Below are positions 54,491-62,934 of a stretch of DNA of 64,000 bases, one piece after another (within the stretch, counting starts at the first letter, position 1; the number at the start of each line of letters is the position of its first letter). This DNA is from Flavobacterium panacagri (GTDB taxonomy: Bacteria > Bacteroidota > Bacteroidia > Flavobacteriales > Flavobacteriaceae), in the NCBI RefSeq assembly GCF_030378165.1, contig NZ_CP119766.1, forward strand, positions 3,286,001-3,350,000. The letters are read 5' to 3'. Below the pieces are notes generated by a model that was given only the letters and a program-made list of their open reading frames with translations, searched no databases and was not told the DNA's origin. A program made the position numbers and the translations under genes.

Positions 54491-55538
54491 ATTGGGTAAG
54501 AATTGAAATATATCTTTCCAGGCTTTCTTTTTCTTTTTGAGCGATAAACAGAAAAAAATCTTCTTTGTCTTTTTTAGTTTGAGCAATTTCTAAAGACTGA
54601 TAATATTGCATTCGAGTTTCGTAATCACCTTTAATATTAGCAATAGGATAGCCTTTTTGCATTAAAATTAAATTCATGATTAGTCGTGAAGTTCTTCCGT
54701 TTCCATCAATAAAAGGATGAATTGTTACTAATCGCTCGTGCATTTCTGCGGCTAAAATAATTGGATGTAGTTTATTTTTATTGATTTCATACCAAACAAA
54801 ATATTCTTCCATCTCCTGCGGAACCATTAAAGGTTGTGGAGGCATGTGACTGCTTCCCTGAAGCATAACTAGAACTTTTCTGTAACGTCCGGCATCTTCC
54901 GGAATAATTCCTCGTAGAATTAAATTATGAATAGATAAAAGATCTCGTTCGTTTAAAGAGTTGTTTTTATTCATTAAATCTTTAATAAAACCAATTGCTT
55001 CTTGATGATTTATAGCTTCAAGATGCTCCCGCATGCTTTTTCCGGAAATTGTCAAGCCTTCATTGATAACCATATCTGTTTCACGAAGTGTCATTGTATT
55101 GCCTTCAATTCTATTGCTTTCAAAAGTATATTCTAATTCTAAGGCCTGTGTTATTTTAAAGCTGTCATACTGACGATAAGAATCTAATTTTTCTTTTAAG
55201 GCATCGATTTCTTTTAGGATTTTCTCTAAAGAAGTAGATAATTTAAGATTTGAAACCGTTTTGTTGTATTTGATTTCATTTTCAGCAACTTTTAAAGCTT
55301 TTAAGGCGAGTTCGTCATCACCAATTTCATAAAGAATCTTTTCTTTAAGCCAGGCAATCATTAAAGTTTCATAATCAATTTCTAAAAGCTGAGAAAGCTT
55401 AATAATCTGATCTTTGGTTGGCTTTCTTGTTCCCGATTCAAATTTACTAATCAAAGCTTGATCAATATTGGCAAGTTGTGCTAATTCACGGGTTTTTAAA
55501 CCTTTTTGCTCTCTAGCATTTTTGAGAAGTGATTTCAT
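54489..55538 (-). CDS. Fic-family AMP transferase with N-terminal XRE-type HTH
   Basis: A 349-residue protein that combines a DNA-binding HTH_XRE domain (residues 1-60: NAREQKGLKTRELAQLANIDQALISKFESG) with a Fic domain that should transfer AMP to a target protein. The Fic core motif HPFIDGNGRTSR is at about residue 274, with all catalytic residues, and the inhibitory motif SNRIEGN (about residue 141) matches the class II [S/T]xxxE[G/N] helix. The longer frame to a TTG at 55574 is unlikely; the ATG at 55538 lies directly before the HTH domain. Overlapping palindromes at its promoter point to self-repression. Target protein unknown. Confidence 0.92.
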   Translation of the reverse strand: MKSLLKNAREQKGLKTRELAQLANIDQALISKFESGTRKPTKDQIIKLSQLLEIDYETLMIAWLKEKILYEIGDDELALKALKVAENEIKYNKTVSNLKLSTSLEKILKEIDALKEKLDSYRQYDSFKITQALELEYTFESNRIEGNTMTLRETDMVINEGLTISGKSMREHLEAINHQEAIGFIKDLMNKNNSLNERDLLSIHNLILRGIIPEDAGRYRKVLVMLQGSSHMPPQPLMVPQEMEEYFVWYEINKNKLHPIILAAEMHERLVTIHPFIDGNGRTSRLIMNLILMQKGYPIANIKGDYETRMQYYQSLEIAQTKKDKEDFFLFIAQKEKESLERYISILTQ

Positions 55539-55551
55539 TTTAATGAAAAAT

Positions 55552-55574
55552 TTTGTCTTGACAAATTTAGTCAA
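55552..55574 (-). promoter_or_regulatory. Candidate autoregulatory operator over the Fic promoter
   Basis: Read on the minus strand, a -7 element TAAATTTG (55562-55569) is embedded in two overlapping inverted repeats: TTGAC-N7-GTCAA (55558-55574) and TTTGTC-N2-GACAAA (55552-55565). The gene's own HTH domain is the obvious candidate binder. A -33 TTG is at a long spacing (25), so the promoter itself is only partly supported. Confidence 0.5.
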
Positions 55575-55622
55575 TTTTTGTTGTGTGAAAAAAGCAACAG
55601 TTTAAATGTTGCTTTCTGGATT

Positions 55623-56264
55623 TTATTTTGGAGGTAAAGAACCGTCTTTTCTCATTTCTTTAACTACCGCCTGCATAATTGCATCAACAGTTTGTCCTAG
55701 ATCTGTAACGTATTCAGATTTTGTAGTTCCTGTCCAAATCAATTTGTTTTCTTTTAATGAAAAAATATTGGTTTCAACCATGTAAGATGTGGTTTCCTGA
55801 TAATATCCTGGATCATAAAATACGGGAGAATACATTCCGTACCAATTTCCAAATCCATATCCGTACATTCCGGTATACATTCCATCAAAACCTCCGTAGT
55901 ACATTCCAGTGTAAGTTCCGGGAACATAACTGGTTTCTTTGTCTTTGCTTACCAATCTCATGGTTATTACTCCGTCAAAATTTTCATCTTGAAGAATTTT
56001 TAATTTCTGTTCTTTTGTAAGGTCTTTGGTTGTTTCGTTTAAGTACTGATAAGAAGTTTTAAAAATTGGATGATTGGCGGCTATTCGGTTTTCTGCAACT
56101 CTTCTTGAGGCTTCATCTTTTACTAAAGCAACGACTAAAACCTTTTTGAAATTTTCTTGAGCAACGGTAACATTTGGATCTCTCCAGCTATTTACGATCG
56201 CTGTATTACTGCCGCAACTTGAAAGTATCATTATTGCGAAAAACAAAACTAAGTACTTTTTCAT
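55623..56264 (-). CDS. Conserved lipoprotein with a Tyr/Gly-rich segment
   Basis: A 213-residue exported lipoprotein (signal ending IMILSSCGSN, lipid Cys at residue 17). The middle (about 117-155) is a low-complexity run of Tyr, Gly, Met and Phe (TYTGMYYGGFDGMYTGMYGYGFGN is representative in part), and the end has ENKLIWTGTTKSEYVTDLGQTVDAIMQAVVKEM, a helix typical of periplasmic or outer-membrane associated proteins. I recognise no named family with certainty; the beginning (VNSWRDPNVT...FKKVLVVALVKDEASRRVAE) is reminiscent of the DUF4136-type lipoproteins. Function unknown. Confidence 0.7.
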   Translation of the reverse strand: MKKYLVLFFAIMILSSCGSNTAIVNSWRDPNVTVAQENFKKVLVVALVKDEASRRVAENRIAANHPIFKTSYQYLNETTKDLTKEQKLKILQDENFDGVITMRLVSKDKETSYVPGTYTGMYYGGFDGMYTGMYGYGFGNWYGMYSPVFYDPGYYQETTSYMVETNIFSLKENKLIWTGTTKSEYVTDLGQTVDAIMQAVVKEMRKDGSLPPK

Positions 56265-56336
56265 ATTTTACAGTTAAATTGGTTATAAGTAAAAATAACG
56301 ATAAAATATTAATAAACAGTGATTTATGTTGAAATT

Positions 56337-56364
56337 AAAAAAGCCTTTAATTAAAGGCTTTTTT
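56337..56364. terminator. Bidirectional terminator overlapping the smpB stop
   Basis: AAAAAAGCCTTTAA and its exact reverse complement form a 28-nt perfect palindrome with A- and T-runs at its ends. The smpB stop (56347-56349, minus strand) lies within the palindrome, so the last codons double as part of the stem. Confidence 0.85.
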
Positions 56365-56802
56365 AATACGGTCTAAATCTCGTTTAGTATCTTGTTCTTT
56401 TAAAGATTCTCGTTTATCATAGTTTTTCTTTCCTCTACAAAGACCAATTTGCAATTTTGCCAAACCTTTTTCATTGGTAAATAATTTCAGAGGAACAATA
56501 GTAAGTCCTTTTGCTTGAACATTCTTATGAAGTGTTTTTAATTCTTTTTTATTCAAAAGTAATTTTCGTTCACTTCTTGATTTATGATTGAATTGATTTC
56601 CAAAAGAATATTCTTCGATATAAGTATTAATCGCAAAAAGTTCCATACCACTAAATTCGCAGAAGCTTTCTGTGATATTGGCTTTTCCTAAACGTATAGA
56701 TTTGATTTCGGTACCTGCTAAAACAATTCCAGCAGTATAGGTATCGATTATTTCATAATCAAATCGGGCTCTTTTATTTAATATATTGACTGATTTTAAC
56801 AT
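56347..56802 (-). CDS. smpB: SsrA-binding protein SmpB
   Basis: SmpB carries tmRNA to stalled ribosomes during trans-translation. The 151-residue protein has the start [42 protein letters not shown], the [19 protein letters not shown] motif, [48 protein letters not shown], the C-terminal tail that mimics the mRNA path. Length is typical. ssrA itself is not seen in the window. Its -7 element (CAAATGTA on the plus strand, 56808-56815) is just 6-13 nt from the ATG, so the mRNA may be nearly leaderless. Confidence 0.97.
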   Translation of the reverse strand: MLKSVNILNKRARFDYEIIDTYTAGIVLAGTEIKSIRLGKANITESFCEFSGMELFAINTYIEEYSFGNQFNHKSRSERKLLLNKKELKTLHKNVQAKGLTIVPLKLFTNEKGLAKLQIGLCRGKKNYDKRESLKEQDTKRDLDRIKKAFN

Positions 56803-56942
56803 GTGTGCAAATGTAAGACAAAATTGAAAAACTTACGCCGGCTAAGATAATTAAAGTTTTATTCTAATCTATGATTTTAATCATCCACAGCAAAAATGCT
56901 TCCTTTTAAGTTTGCTTCATAATTTCAAAAACAAATTTAATA

Positions 56943-57581
56943 ATGAAAAAAATTGTAACGTTAGTAAGTATCGTACTAATCAGTTTATCAGCAAAGGCTC
57001 AAGAGGCAAGTCAAGGTTTAAAAGGTACTTGGTTTGTGACTTCTCAGTTTGGTTATCAACAAACAAAAACGGCAGATGCTAAAAATACCACTTTATCTGT
57101 ATTGCCAATTGTTGGAACATTTGTTACGCCATCTGTTGCAGTTGGAGCAGCTGTAGGATATATTAATGTAAAAGCTGATTCTGATGCAGGAACAGCGGCA
57201 AAAACAGATTTAATTGTAGCACAACCATTAGTTAGAAAATACTGGAATGTTGCTGGCTCTCTTTATTTCTTTGGTCAATTAGCGGTGCCTATTATTTCTG
57301 GAAAAGAAAAAGAAAGTGAACTAAAAGTAAATCAAATTGGTGTTTCTATGTCAGGAGGATTTGATTATTTTGTAACTAAAAATTTCTCTGTTGAGTTTTC
57401 TTATGACTTAGCAAACTTTACATCAACTACGCTTGATCCAAAAACGGGAGAAAAAACTACAGTTACCAATTTTGGTTTAGCTCACGCTGCCAATGTAGAT
57501 CCGTTTTACAATACTGCTTTAGGAGGAAGTAATCCTAATTTGACTTCTCCAATTTCTGTTGGATTTAAATTCTTATTCTAA
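56943..57581 (+). CDS. Porin-family outer-membrane beta-barrel protein
   Basis: A 212-residue exported protein with a signal peptide (residues 1-20, ending SAKAQ) and alternating beta strands characteristic of small porin-like barrels (TWFVTSQFGYQQTKTADAKN, FVTPSVAVGAAVGYINVKAD, GSLYFFGQLAVPIISG, FDYFVTKNFSVEFSYDLANFTSTTLD) and the C-terminal aromatic residue (ISVGFKFLF) recognised by the BAM complex. Substrate or role is unknown. An upstream TAAGTTTG (56907-56914) may be its -7 element. A terminator follows. Confidence 0.85.
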   Translation: MKKIVTLVSIVLISLSAKAQEASQGLKGTWFVTSQFGYQQTKTADAKNTTLSVLPIVGTFVTPSVAVGAAVGYINVKADSDAGTAAKTDLIVAQPLVRKYWNVAGSLYFFGQLAVPIISGKEKESELKVNQIGVSMSGGFDYFVTKNFSVEFSYDLANFTSTTLDPKTGEKTTVTNFGLAHAANVDPFYNTALGGSNPNLTSPISVGFKFLF

Positions 57582-57597
57582 TTTATTCTTTATTTGA

Positions 57598-57626
57598 TTG
57601 CTGTAAAATTCAATTTAGTAATTTTG
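57598..57626 (+). promoter_or_regulatory. Promoter for VF530, placed just before a terminator
   Basis: TTG at 57598-57600 and TAATTTTG at 57619-57626 are 18 nt apart, a full consensus match. The transcript would start near 57632, directly at the hairpin of 57634-57666. Confidence 0.6.
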
Positions 57627-57633
57627 CAAAAAG

Positions 57634-57666
57634 AAAGACCGTACTTTTCTAGTACGGTCTTTTTTA
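57634..57666 (+). terminator. Terminator-like hairpin upstream of VF530
   Basis: AAAGACCGTACT and AGTACGGTCTTT form a 12-bp stem with loop TTTCT and a T-run. It fits a terminator for the porin-like gene, but it also occupies the first bases of the predicted VF530 transcript. Confidence 0.88.
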
Positions 57667-57689
57667 TATAATTTTAAAAGAATAAAAAA

Positions 57690-57914
57690 ATGCAAAATCA
57701 GTCCAAAGATCCCTTACACGGAATTACACTTCAAAAAATTGTTGAGACTTTAGTAGATTATTATGGTTTTGATACTTTGGGAGAATTGATTCCGGTTAAG
57801 TGTTTTATTTCCAATCCAAGTGTCAAATCGAGCCTTACTTTTTTAAGAAAAACGGACTGGGCAAGAAAAAAAGTGGAAGATCTTTATGTTAAAACACTTC
57901 CAAAGCTAAGCTGA
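57690..57914 (+). CDS. VF530 family (DUF2132) DNA-binding-like protein
   Basis: A 74-residue basic protein with the family segment [61 protein letters not shown]. The family was named for Vibrio fischeri VF530; its structure resembles DNA-binding helical folds, but function is not established. It converges with the DUF3575 gene with a 3-nt gap and no room for a terminator. Confidence 0.92.
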   Translation: MQNQSKDPLHGITLQKIVETLVDYYGFDTLGELIPVKCFISNPSVKSSLTFLRKTDWARKKVEDLYVKTLPKLS

Positions 57915-57917
57915 TTT

Positions 57918-58472
57918 TTATAATTTATAAGAAATCATTACGCCACCTCGATAAGGAAGCCATTCACCGCTTTTATTCCAGTTAACTGTTTTTTCATATC
58001 TTCCAGGTGTTCCATCGTTATATTTACCATGGTAAAAACCTTGGTGCCATCCGCCTCCAACAAAAAAATCAAGTACAAATTTGTCATTTAGTTTTAAGTT
58101 GTAACCTATTGTAGCTCCAATTCTGTAGCCAAAACCATCTTCATAACGATTGCTGTCCCAGTAATTCCATTTTTGCAGTTCGTATTTATCTGCACCTATA
58201 TGCGCACCGGCATAAAAACCATTGTACTTTTCTTTAAAATGATAACGAATTTCAGGTGTTACTGTAACGAATTTCATTGGATTGTGTCCATTAAATGATT
58301 CCCAGAAAGAAGCCATTACATCTGCACTAAAAGTTGTTTTTTCTCCAATGCTGGTTTCAATTCCAATGTTTGGTACTGCAAGTAAAGCAGTAGCTCCATT
58401 AAATTTAATAAAAGTCTGGCTTTGTAATTGAATAGATAAAAGAAGAACAATAAGGGCAAATAATTTTTTCAT
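57918..58472 (-). CDS. DUF3575 family outer-membrane protein
   Basis: A 184-residue exported beta-barrel-type protein: signal peptide (1-18, ending LQSQT), then FIKFNGATALLAVPNIGIETSIGEKTTFSADVMASFWESFNG, VTPEIRYHFKEKYNGFYAGAHIGADKYELQKW, GFGYRIGATIGYNLKLNDKFVLDFFVGGGWHQGFY and a final aromatic-rich GGVMISYKL. These match DUF3575, which is found in Bacteroidota near fimbrial and secretion loci. It is transcribed alone. Function unknown. Confidence 0.85.
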   Translation of the reverse strand: MKKLFALIVLLLSIQLQSQTFIKFNGATALLAVPNIGIETSIGEKTTFSADVMASFWESFNGHNPMKFVTVTPEIRYHFKEKYNGFYAGAHIGADKYELQKWNYWDSNRYEDGFGYRIGATIGYNLKLNDKFVLDFFVGGGWHQGFYHGKYNDGTPGRYEKTVNWNKSGEWLPYRGGVMISYKL

Positions 58473-58593
58473 GGTATTTTTAATCGCAGGTAATAATTTA
58501 TTTTCGGCACAAATATAACGTAACTAAGTTCTTACTATTGCTGATTAACCTACTTTTAACAAGATTATTTTTTGTCAGAATTAAGAGTTATGT

Positions 58594-59142
58594 TTACTTG
58601 TCTAACAATGAGTAGATTACTTTGTCTAAGAATTTGCCTTCGTAGAAGTCTGATTCTTTAAAATGGGCTTCTTTAATAAAATCGCACTTTTGTAAAACCT
58701 TTTCTGAAGCATAATTTTCAGGATCAATGACAGCTTCAATGGAATGAAGTTTTAAATCTTCAAAACCGTATTTAGTAAGTCTTTTTACTGCTTCAGGAAC
58801 AAAACCTTTTCCATGAAATTCGGGTAAAATCATATAGCCAATTTCGGCTCGATAATTTTCAGGCTGTAATCTGTAAAATCCTATGAAGCCAAACAATTTT
58901 GGGTCATTTTTAAGTCTAATTGCCCAATTGATTCCTGTATTGGTTTCGATTTTATCTTTAATCATCTGAATATGTTCCAATGCATCATCAGTTGTCTTTG
59001 CTAATGGTCTCGGGATATATTTCATTATCTCAGGATTAGAACGTAATGCGAAAATTTCGCTTACATCTTTTTCAGTAATTCGATTCAATATCAAACGTTC
59101 TGTTTCTATAACGGGAAAAGGAGAAAAGTTAAATTCTAACAT
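58594..59142 (-). CDS. GNAT-family N-acetyltransferase (RimJ/RimL-like)
   Basis: A 182-residue acetyl-CoA-dependent transferase of the Acetyltransf_3 type: ETERLILNRITEKDVSEIFALRSNPEIMKYIPRPLAKT, then NWAIRLKNDPKLFGFIGFYRLQPENYRAEIGYMILPEFHGKGFVPEAVKRLTKYGFEDLKLHSIEAVIDPENYASEKVLQKCDFIKE, with the acetyl-CoA loop near HGKGFVPEA. Members include RimJ and RimL, which act on ribosomal protein N termini, and many of unknown substrate. It is 12 nt downstream of the epimerase gene on the same strand, so the two are probably co-transcribed. Confidence 0.92.
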   Translation of the reverse strand: MLEFNFSPFPVIETERLILNRITEKDVSEIFALRSNPEIMKYIPRPLAKTTDDALEHIQMIKDKIETNTGINWAIRLKNDPKLFGFIGFYRLQPENYRAEIGYMILPEFHGKGFVPEAVKRLTKYGFEDLKLHSIEAVIDPENYASEKVLQKCDFIKEAHFKESDFYEGKFLDKVIYSLLDK

Positions 59143-59154
59143 ATTGAACTATAG

Positions 59155-60006
59155 TTATAATATTGTAATGCTAAATTTTGCAGTGAAATTTTGATTTTCA
59201 TCCAAAATCAAAATTCCCTCTTTTTTATATAAATCTCCTGTATTTTCATCAGTATCAGAATAGCCTAACCAAGGTTCTATACAAATAAAAGGAGCATTTT
59301 CTTTTGTCCAGATTCCTAAACTTAAGAAATCTTTATAATCAACTTTTATGTATGGCTTTTTATTTTTTAGAATAGTCAATGATTTTGAATCTAATGTTTT
59401 AAATATCAAAGCATCATTTTTAAACAAGTCGTAATTTAAAGGAACAATATTATTTTCGGTTTCTAAAATTTTAGTTTTAGAAGAAATCAAATCATTCTCT
59501 AAAAGATAGTACTTTAATTCTTCTTCTTTTTCAAACTGAAGCGCATAATCTTCAAAATTATTAGACAGAGCAATTGCAGGATGTGCCCCAATTGAAAAAG
59601 GCATTTTTTCTTTTCCTTTATTGATGACTTTATATTCTAAGTCAAGAGAACTCTCCTGAAGTGTATAAATAAGCTGTAATTCAAAGTTAAAGGGATATTT
59701 TTTAAGAGTTTCTTCAGAAGATTTTAGAGAGAAAACTGCGTTGTTTTCAGTTTTGTCAATTAATTGAAATTCCATATCACGAGCAAAACCGTGTCTTGAC
59801 AATTGATATTCTTTTCCTTCAATTGTGTAAGTGTTGTTTTTTAAAGTACCAACAATAGGAAAAAGAACGGGAGAGTGTTTGCCCCAGAAATCTGGATTCC
59901 CTTCCCAGATATATTCATTATTTTGGTTGTCTTTTATAGAAAATAACTCAGCTCCAGCCTGTTTGATTGAAGCGCTTAGTTTTGAATTTGAAATAGTTGT
60001 GGTCAA
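59155..60006 (-). CDS. Aldose 1-epimerase-like protein
   Basis: A 283-residue galactose mutarotase fold protein of the LacX/YeaD-like branch. It starts TTTISNSKLSASIKQAGAELFSIKDNQNNEYIWEGNPDFWGKHSPVLFPIVGTLKNNTYTIEGKEYQLSRHGFARDMEF, which includes the sugar-binding WGKHSPVLFP and HGFARD; a second conserved HPAI follows at FSIGAHPAIALS, and the end has ENAPFICIEPWLGYSD. The start codon is TTG, as no in-frame ATG precedes an upstream stop. It may act on hexoses or on glucose-6-phosphate; the substrate is not evident. Confidence 0.9.
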   Translation of the reverse strand: MTTTISNSKLSASIKQAGAELFSIKDNQNNEYIWEGNPDFWGKHSPVLFPIVGTLKNNTYTIEGKEYQLSRHGFARDMEFQLIDKTENNAVFSLKSSEETLKKYPFNFELQLIYTLQESSLDLEYKVINKGKEKMPFSIGAHPAIALSNNFEDYALQFEKEEELKYYLLENDLISSKTKILETENNIVPLNYDLFKNDALIFKTLDSKSLTILKNKKPYIKVDYKDFLSLGIWTKENAPFICIEPWLGYSDTDENTGDLYKKEGILILDENQNFTAKFSITIL

Positions 60007-60191
60007 AATATAAGGTGTAAAATGATTGTTTTTTTTAAGTGATGTAAATATATTTTATAAAATTCAGTTTTTAGTAAAATGAACTAAATTATTTTATTGA
60101 TAAAATTTTGCTAAAATTGAATATATGTTTTGAAATTTCTCTGTCAATAGCTTTTTTTTTCATTAATTTGCTACATAAACAGCTAAAAAAT

Positions 60192-62462
60192 ATGAAAAAG
60201 CAATGTGCAAAAGCCATTTTAACCGCGGCTTTATTTTTTGGGATCTCATCTGTATGGGCGCAGCAAACTCCGTCAGCGACAGCAGTAAATCCGGTAAACA
60301 ATTACAATTATCATGATGCCTTTGGTCCGCATTTTTATACCAAAAACGGAACTTCAACCCGTACAGCGAGCGGTCAGCCTGGAATTGAATACTGGCAGAA
60401 CAGAGCTGATTACCAAATCACAGCAAAATTAAATGGAACTACAAATGAGATTGTAGGTACAGATGAAATTACATACACTAATAATAGTCCGGATAAATTA
60501 GGGTTTTTATGGCTGAATTTAGATCAGAATTTATTTAAGGAAGATTCTAGAGGAAACGCTGTTGTGCCATTAACAGGAAGCCGTAACGGAGCTCAAGGTC
60601 AAGTTTTTGATGGTGGAAATAAAATTAAAGCGGTAAAAGTAATTTCTGGAGGAAAAAATAAAACAGAAGTTGAAGCAAAATACGTTGTCACAGATACCAG
60701 AATGCAGGTTTTTCTTCCACAAGAGTTGGCTGCAAAAGGAGGAACTGTAAAAATTAAAATCGAATTTTCATTCATCGCGCCTTTTGAAGGATCTGATAGA
60801 ATGGGAGTTTTAGAAACTAAAAACGGAAAAATCTTTACAATTGCCCAATGGTATCCACGTATGTGCGTGTATGATGATGTAAGAGGTTGGAATACTGCTC
60901 CGTATTTAGGAGCTTCTGAGTTTTACTTAGAATACGGAGATTTTGATGTAAAATTGACTGTTCCTGGAAATCAATATGTAGTAGCTTCTGGAGAATTAAT
61001 CAACGGAGCAGAGGTGTTTTCTGCTGATCAATTGAAAAAATATAAAGATGCATCTAATAGTGATCAGACAGTAACAATTCGTTCTGCTGAAGAAGTTGCT
61101 GCAACGGCAAATACAAACGCGGGAACTGAAAAAACTTGGCATTATAAAATTAAAAATGCACGTGATTTTTCTTGGGCATCATCTTCTGCATTTATTTTAG
61201 ACGGAGCTAAAATTAACCTTCCAAGCGGTAAAAAATCTTTAGCATTATCTGCTTATCCAGTTGAAAGTGCAGGAAGAGACGGTTACGGACGTTCGACAGA
61301 ATATGTAAAAGCTTCTATCGAACATTATTCTAAACAATGGTTTGAGTATCCTTATCCAGCAGCTACAAACGTTGCAGGAAATGAAGGCGGAATGGAATAT
61401 CCCGGAATTGTTTTCTGCGGATGGAAATCTAAAGGAGCAGATTTATGGGGAGTTACAGACCACGAATTTGGACATATTTGGTTTCCTATGATTGTAGGTT
61501 CTAATGAAAGATTATTCGGATGGATGGACGAAGGTTTTAATACTTTTATTAATTCATTAAGCACAGCTGCATTTAATAATGGAGAATATAAAGAACCTGC
61601 TGCTAATTTACATGAACAAGCAGAATCTTTTACTCGTCCTGATTTAGAAACAATCATGAGTTCACCAGATAACATGAAAGAGGCTAATATTGGAATGTTA
61701 TGTTACTTTAAACCAAGTGCCGGATTAATAATTTTAAGAGAGCAGATATTAGGAAAAGAGCGTTTTGATACAGCTTTTAGAACTTATATCAATCGATGGG
61801 CTTACAAACATCCACAACCAGATGATTTCTTTAGAACGATGGAAAATGTGGCTGGTGAAGATTTAAGCTGGTTTTGGAGAAGCTGGTACGTAAATAACTG
61901 GAGATTTGACCAAGGAATCAACTCTATTAAATATGTGAAAAACGATCCAGCAAAAGGAGCAATTATTACAGTTGAGAATTTTGACAAAATGCCAATGCCA
62001 ATTGTTTTAGACGTTAAAACAAAAAGCGGAAAGTTAACAAGAGTAAATCTTCCTGTAGAGATTTGGCAGCGTAACAACAGTTGGTCTTTCAAGCATAATT
62101 CGACAGAAGAAATAGAAAGTATCACGTTAGATCCAGATAATGCATTTCCAGACAACAATACATCAAACAATGTTTGGACTGCGGGTAAGGGGAAAATTGA
62201 AAAAGATGTTATTTTGGATCCATATTTAGGAACTTTTTCTACTTCAAGAGCGCCTCTTAAAATTGAAGTTACAGAGAAAAACAGTACAATGTATGTTGAA
62301 ATTACAGATTTTCCGAAGTTTTCAGTTAAACCTGTGGAAAACGAAAAAGACACATTTGAGTCTAAAGGAGCTGGTTTAAAATTCAAATATAATGAAGCAA
62401 AAACTGGTTTTGATATGATTGTTTTAGGAAATAATCAGGTAATTCCATTTACTAAAAACTAA
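60192..62462 (+). CDS. M1 family metallopeptidase (aminopeptidase N-like)
   Basis: A 756-residue exported zinc metallopeptidase. The ATG at 60192 gives a signal peptide (1-22, ending SVWAQ); the frame extends upstream to 60108 without better support. The catalytic centre is intact: H424, E425, H428 (DHEFGHIW) and E447 (WMDEGFN), matching HExxH-x18-E. The exopeptidase motif usually written GxMEN reads GGMEYPG. The N-terminal domain (about 55-320) is beta-rich, and the C-terminal 200 residues carry further beta strands. There is no T9SS sorting domain, so it is probably periplasmic or on the outer-membrane inner face. Substrates are likely peptides or protein N termini. Confidence 0.94.
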   Translation: MKKQCAKAILTAALFFGISSVWAQQTPSATAVNPVNNYNYHDAFGPHFYTKNGTSTRTASGQPGIEYWQNRADYQITAKLNGTTNEIVGTDEITYTNNSPDKLGFLWLNLDQNLFKEDSRGNAVVPLTGSRNGAQGQVFDGGNKIKAVKVISGGKNKTEVEAKYVVTDTRMQVFLPQELAAKGGTVKIKIEFSFIAPFEGSDRMGVLETKNGKIFTIAQWYPRMCVYDDVRGWNTAPYLGASEFYLEYGDFDVKLTVPGNQYVVASGELINGAEVFSADQLKKYKDASNSDQTVTIRSAEEVAATANTNAGTEKTWHYKIKNARDFSWASSSAFILDGAKINLPSGKKSLALSAYPVESAGRDGYGRSTEYVKASIEHYSKQWFEYPYPAATNVAGNEGGMEYPGIVFCGWKSKGADLWGVTDHEFGHIWFPMIVGSNERLFGWMDEGFNTFINSLSTAAFNNGEYKEPAANLHEQAESFTRPDLETIMSSPDNMKEANIGMLCYFKPSAGLIILREQILGKERFDTAFRTYINRWAYKHPQPDDFFRTMENVAGEDLSWFWRSWYVNNWRFDQGINSIKYVKNDPAKGAIITVENFDKMPMPIVLDVKTKSGKLTRVNLPVEIWQRNNSWSFKHNSTEEIESITLDPDNAFPDNNTSNNVWTAGKGKIEKDVILDPYLGTFSTSRAPLKIEVTEKNSTMYVEITDFPKFSVKPVENEKDTFESKGAGLKFKYNEAKTGFDMIVLGNNQVIPFTKN

Positions 62463-62485
62463 AAAAGAAAAAGCTTAAATGTTTT

Positions 62486-62519
62486 AAAACCCGATAATTA
62501 GTACTAATTATCGGGTTTT
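62486..62519 (+). terminator. Terminator after the M1 peptidase
   Basis: A perfect 34-nt palindrome (17-bp arms, AAAACCCGATAATTAGT and its complement) followed by TTTTGTTTTTTT, 23 nt after the stop. Confidence 0.9.
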
Positions 62520-62577
62520 GTTTTTTTATATGTATTAACAAAACGCAAAAAAAATGTTAGAATTTTAATTTTTTGTT

Positions 62578-62605
62578 TTGTAAATAAAAAAAAGATGTAC
62601 TTTTG
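62578..62605 (+). promoter_or_regulatory. Promoter of the arginine operon leader
   Basis: TTG at 62578-62580 and TACTTTTG at 62598-62605 are 17 nt apart, an exact consensus match. Transcription should begin near 62610, at or next to the ATG of the leader ORF. Confidence 0.75.
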
Positions 62606-62610
62606 CACCG

Positions 62611-62697
62611 ATGAATAAAATAAGTTTACATATAACTTCTTTGTCACGGACAAACTCACCGATTACTTCTCCCGAAGTACGGACACTAGCTCTATAG
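62611..62697 (+). CDS. 28-codon leader ORF of the arginine operon
   Basis: The ORF (MNKISLHITSLSRTNSPITS onward) begins where the promoter places the transcription start, so the mRNA would be leaderless or nearly so. It ends TAG at 62695-62697, about 240 nt before the acetyltransferase gene. Its only two arginine codons are both CGG, which is little used in the surrounding genes (AGA and CGT predominate), each within an ACGGACA context. Such a leader could sense arginine supply through ribosome stalling. The ATG itself is in a potential stem. Translation is not proven. Confidence 0.5.
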   Translation: MNKISLHITSLSRTNSPITSPEVRTLAL

Positions 62698-62732
62698 TGT
62701 TCACTGAGTTTTATAGCCGTATATTTATTCAT
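62611..62732 (+). ncRNA. Candidate structured RNA element in the arginine operon leader
   Basis: Nested complementary segments enclose the region: ATGAATAAA (62611-62619) with TTTATTCAT (62724-62732); ACGG (62646-62649) with CCGT (62717-62720); AAACTCA (62652-62658) with TGAGTTT (62705-62711). Inside lie two hairpins: CCG..ACTTC (62659-62669) with GAAGT.CGG (62674-62682), and ACACTA (62683-62688) with TAGTGT (62695-62700). The layout is a closed three-way junction, in the manner of a riboswitch or ncRNA domain. No known class is recognised. Confidence 0.55.
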
Positions 62733-62760
62733 ATCCATTTTTCATTTTGAAATCACATAA

Positions 62761-62777
62761 TTTGTCCATTGGACAAA
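62761..62777. promoter_or_regulatory. 17-bp palindrome, candidate operator
   Basis: TTTGTCCA and TGGACAAA are perfect inverted arms around one T. A related palindrome TTTGTC-N3-GACAAA lies at 62640-62654 inside the leader structure. The pair is spaced 121 nt and could be bound by one regulator of the arginine genes. There is no T-run to make it a terminator. Confidence 0.45.
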
Positions 62778-62934
62778 CATATCCTAAAAGTATTTATTAT
62801 TTTGTAAATTTTCTTGATCAAGTTTTTGATTTTGAGAATGTTACTTCTATTTTGCTTAATTTTATTGGATTCAATTCTGGATTTCAAACGAAACAATATG
62901 CTTTTATTTTTAACACTAAACTTCAATTATTGAA

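Noticed and set aside
61802..62386. 194-codon minus-strand open frame over the M1 peptidase
   Set aside because: It is antisense to a well-supported gene and has no recognisable motif.
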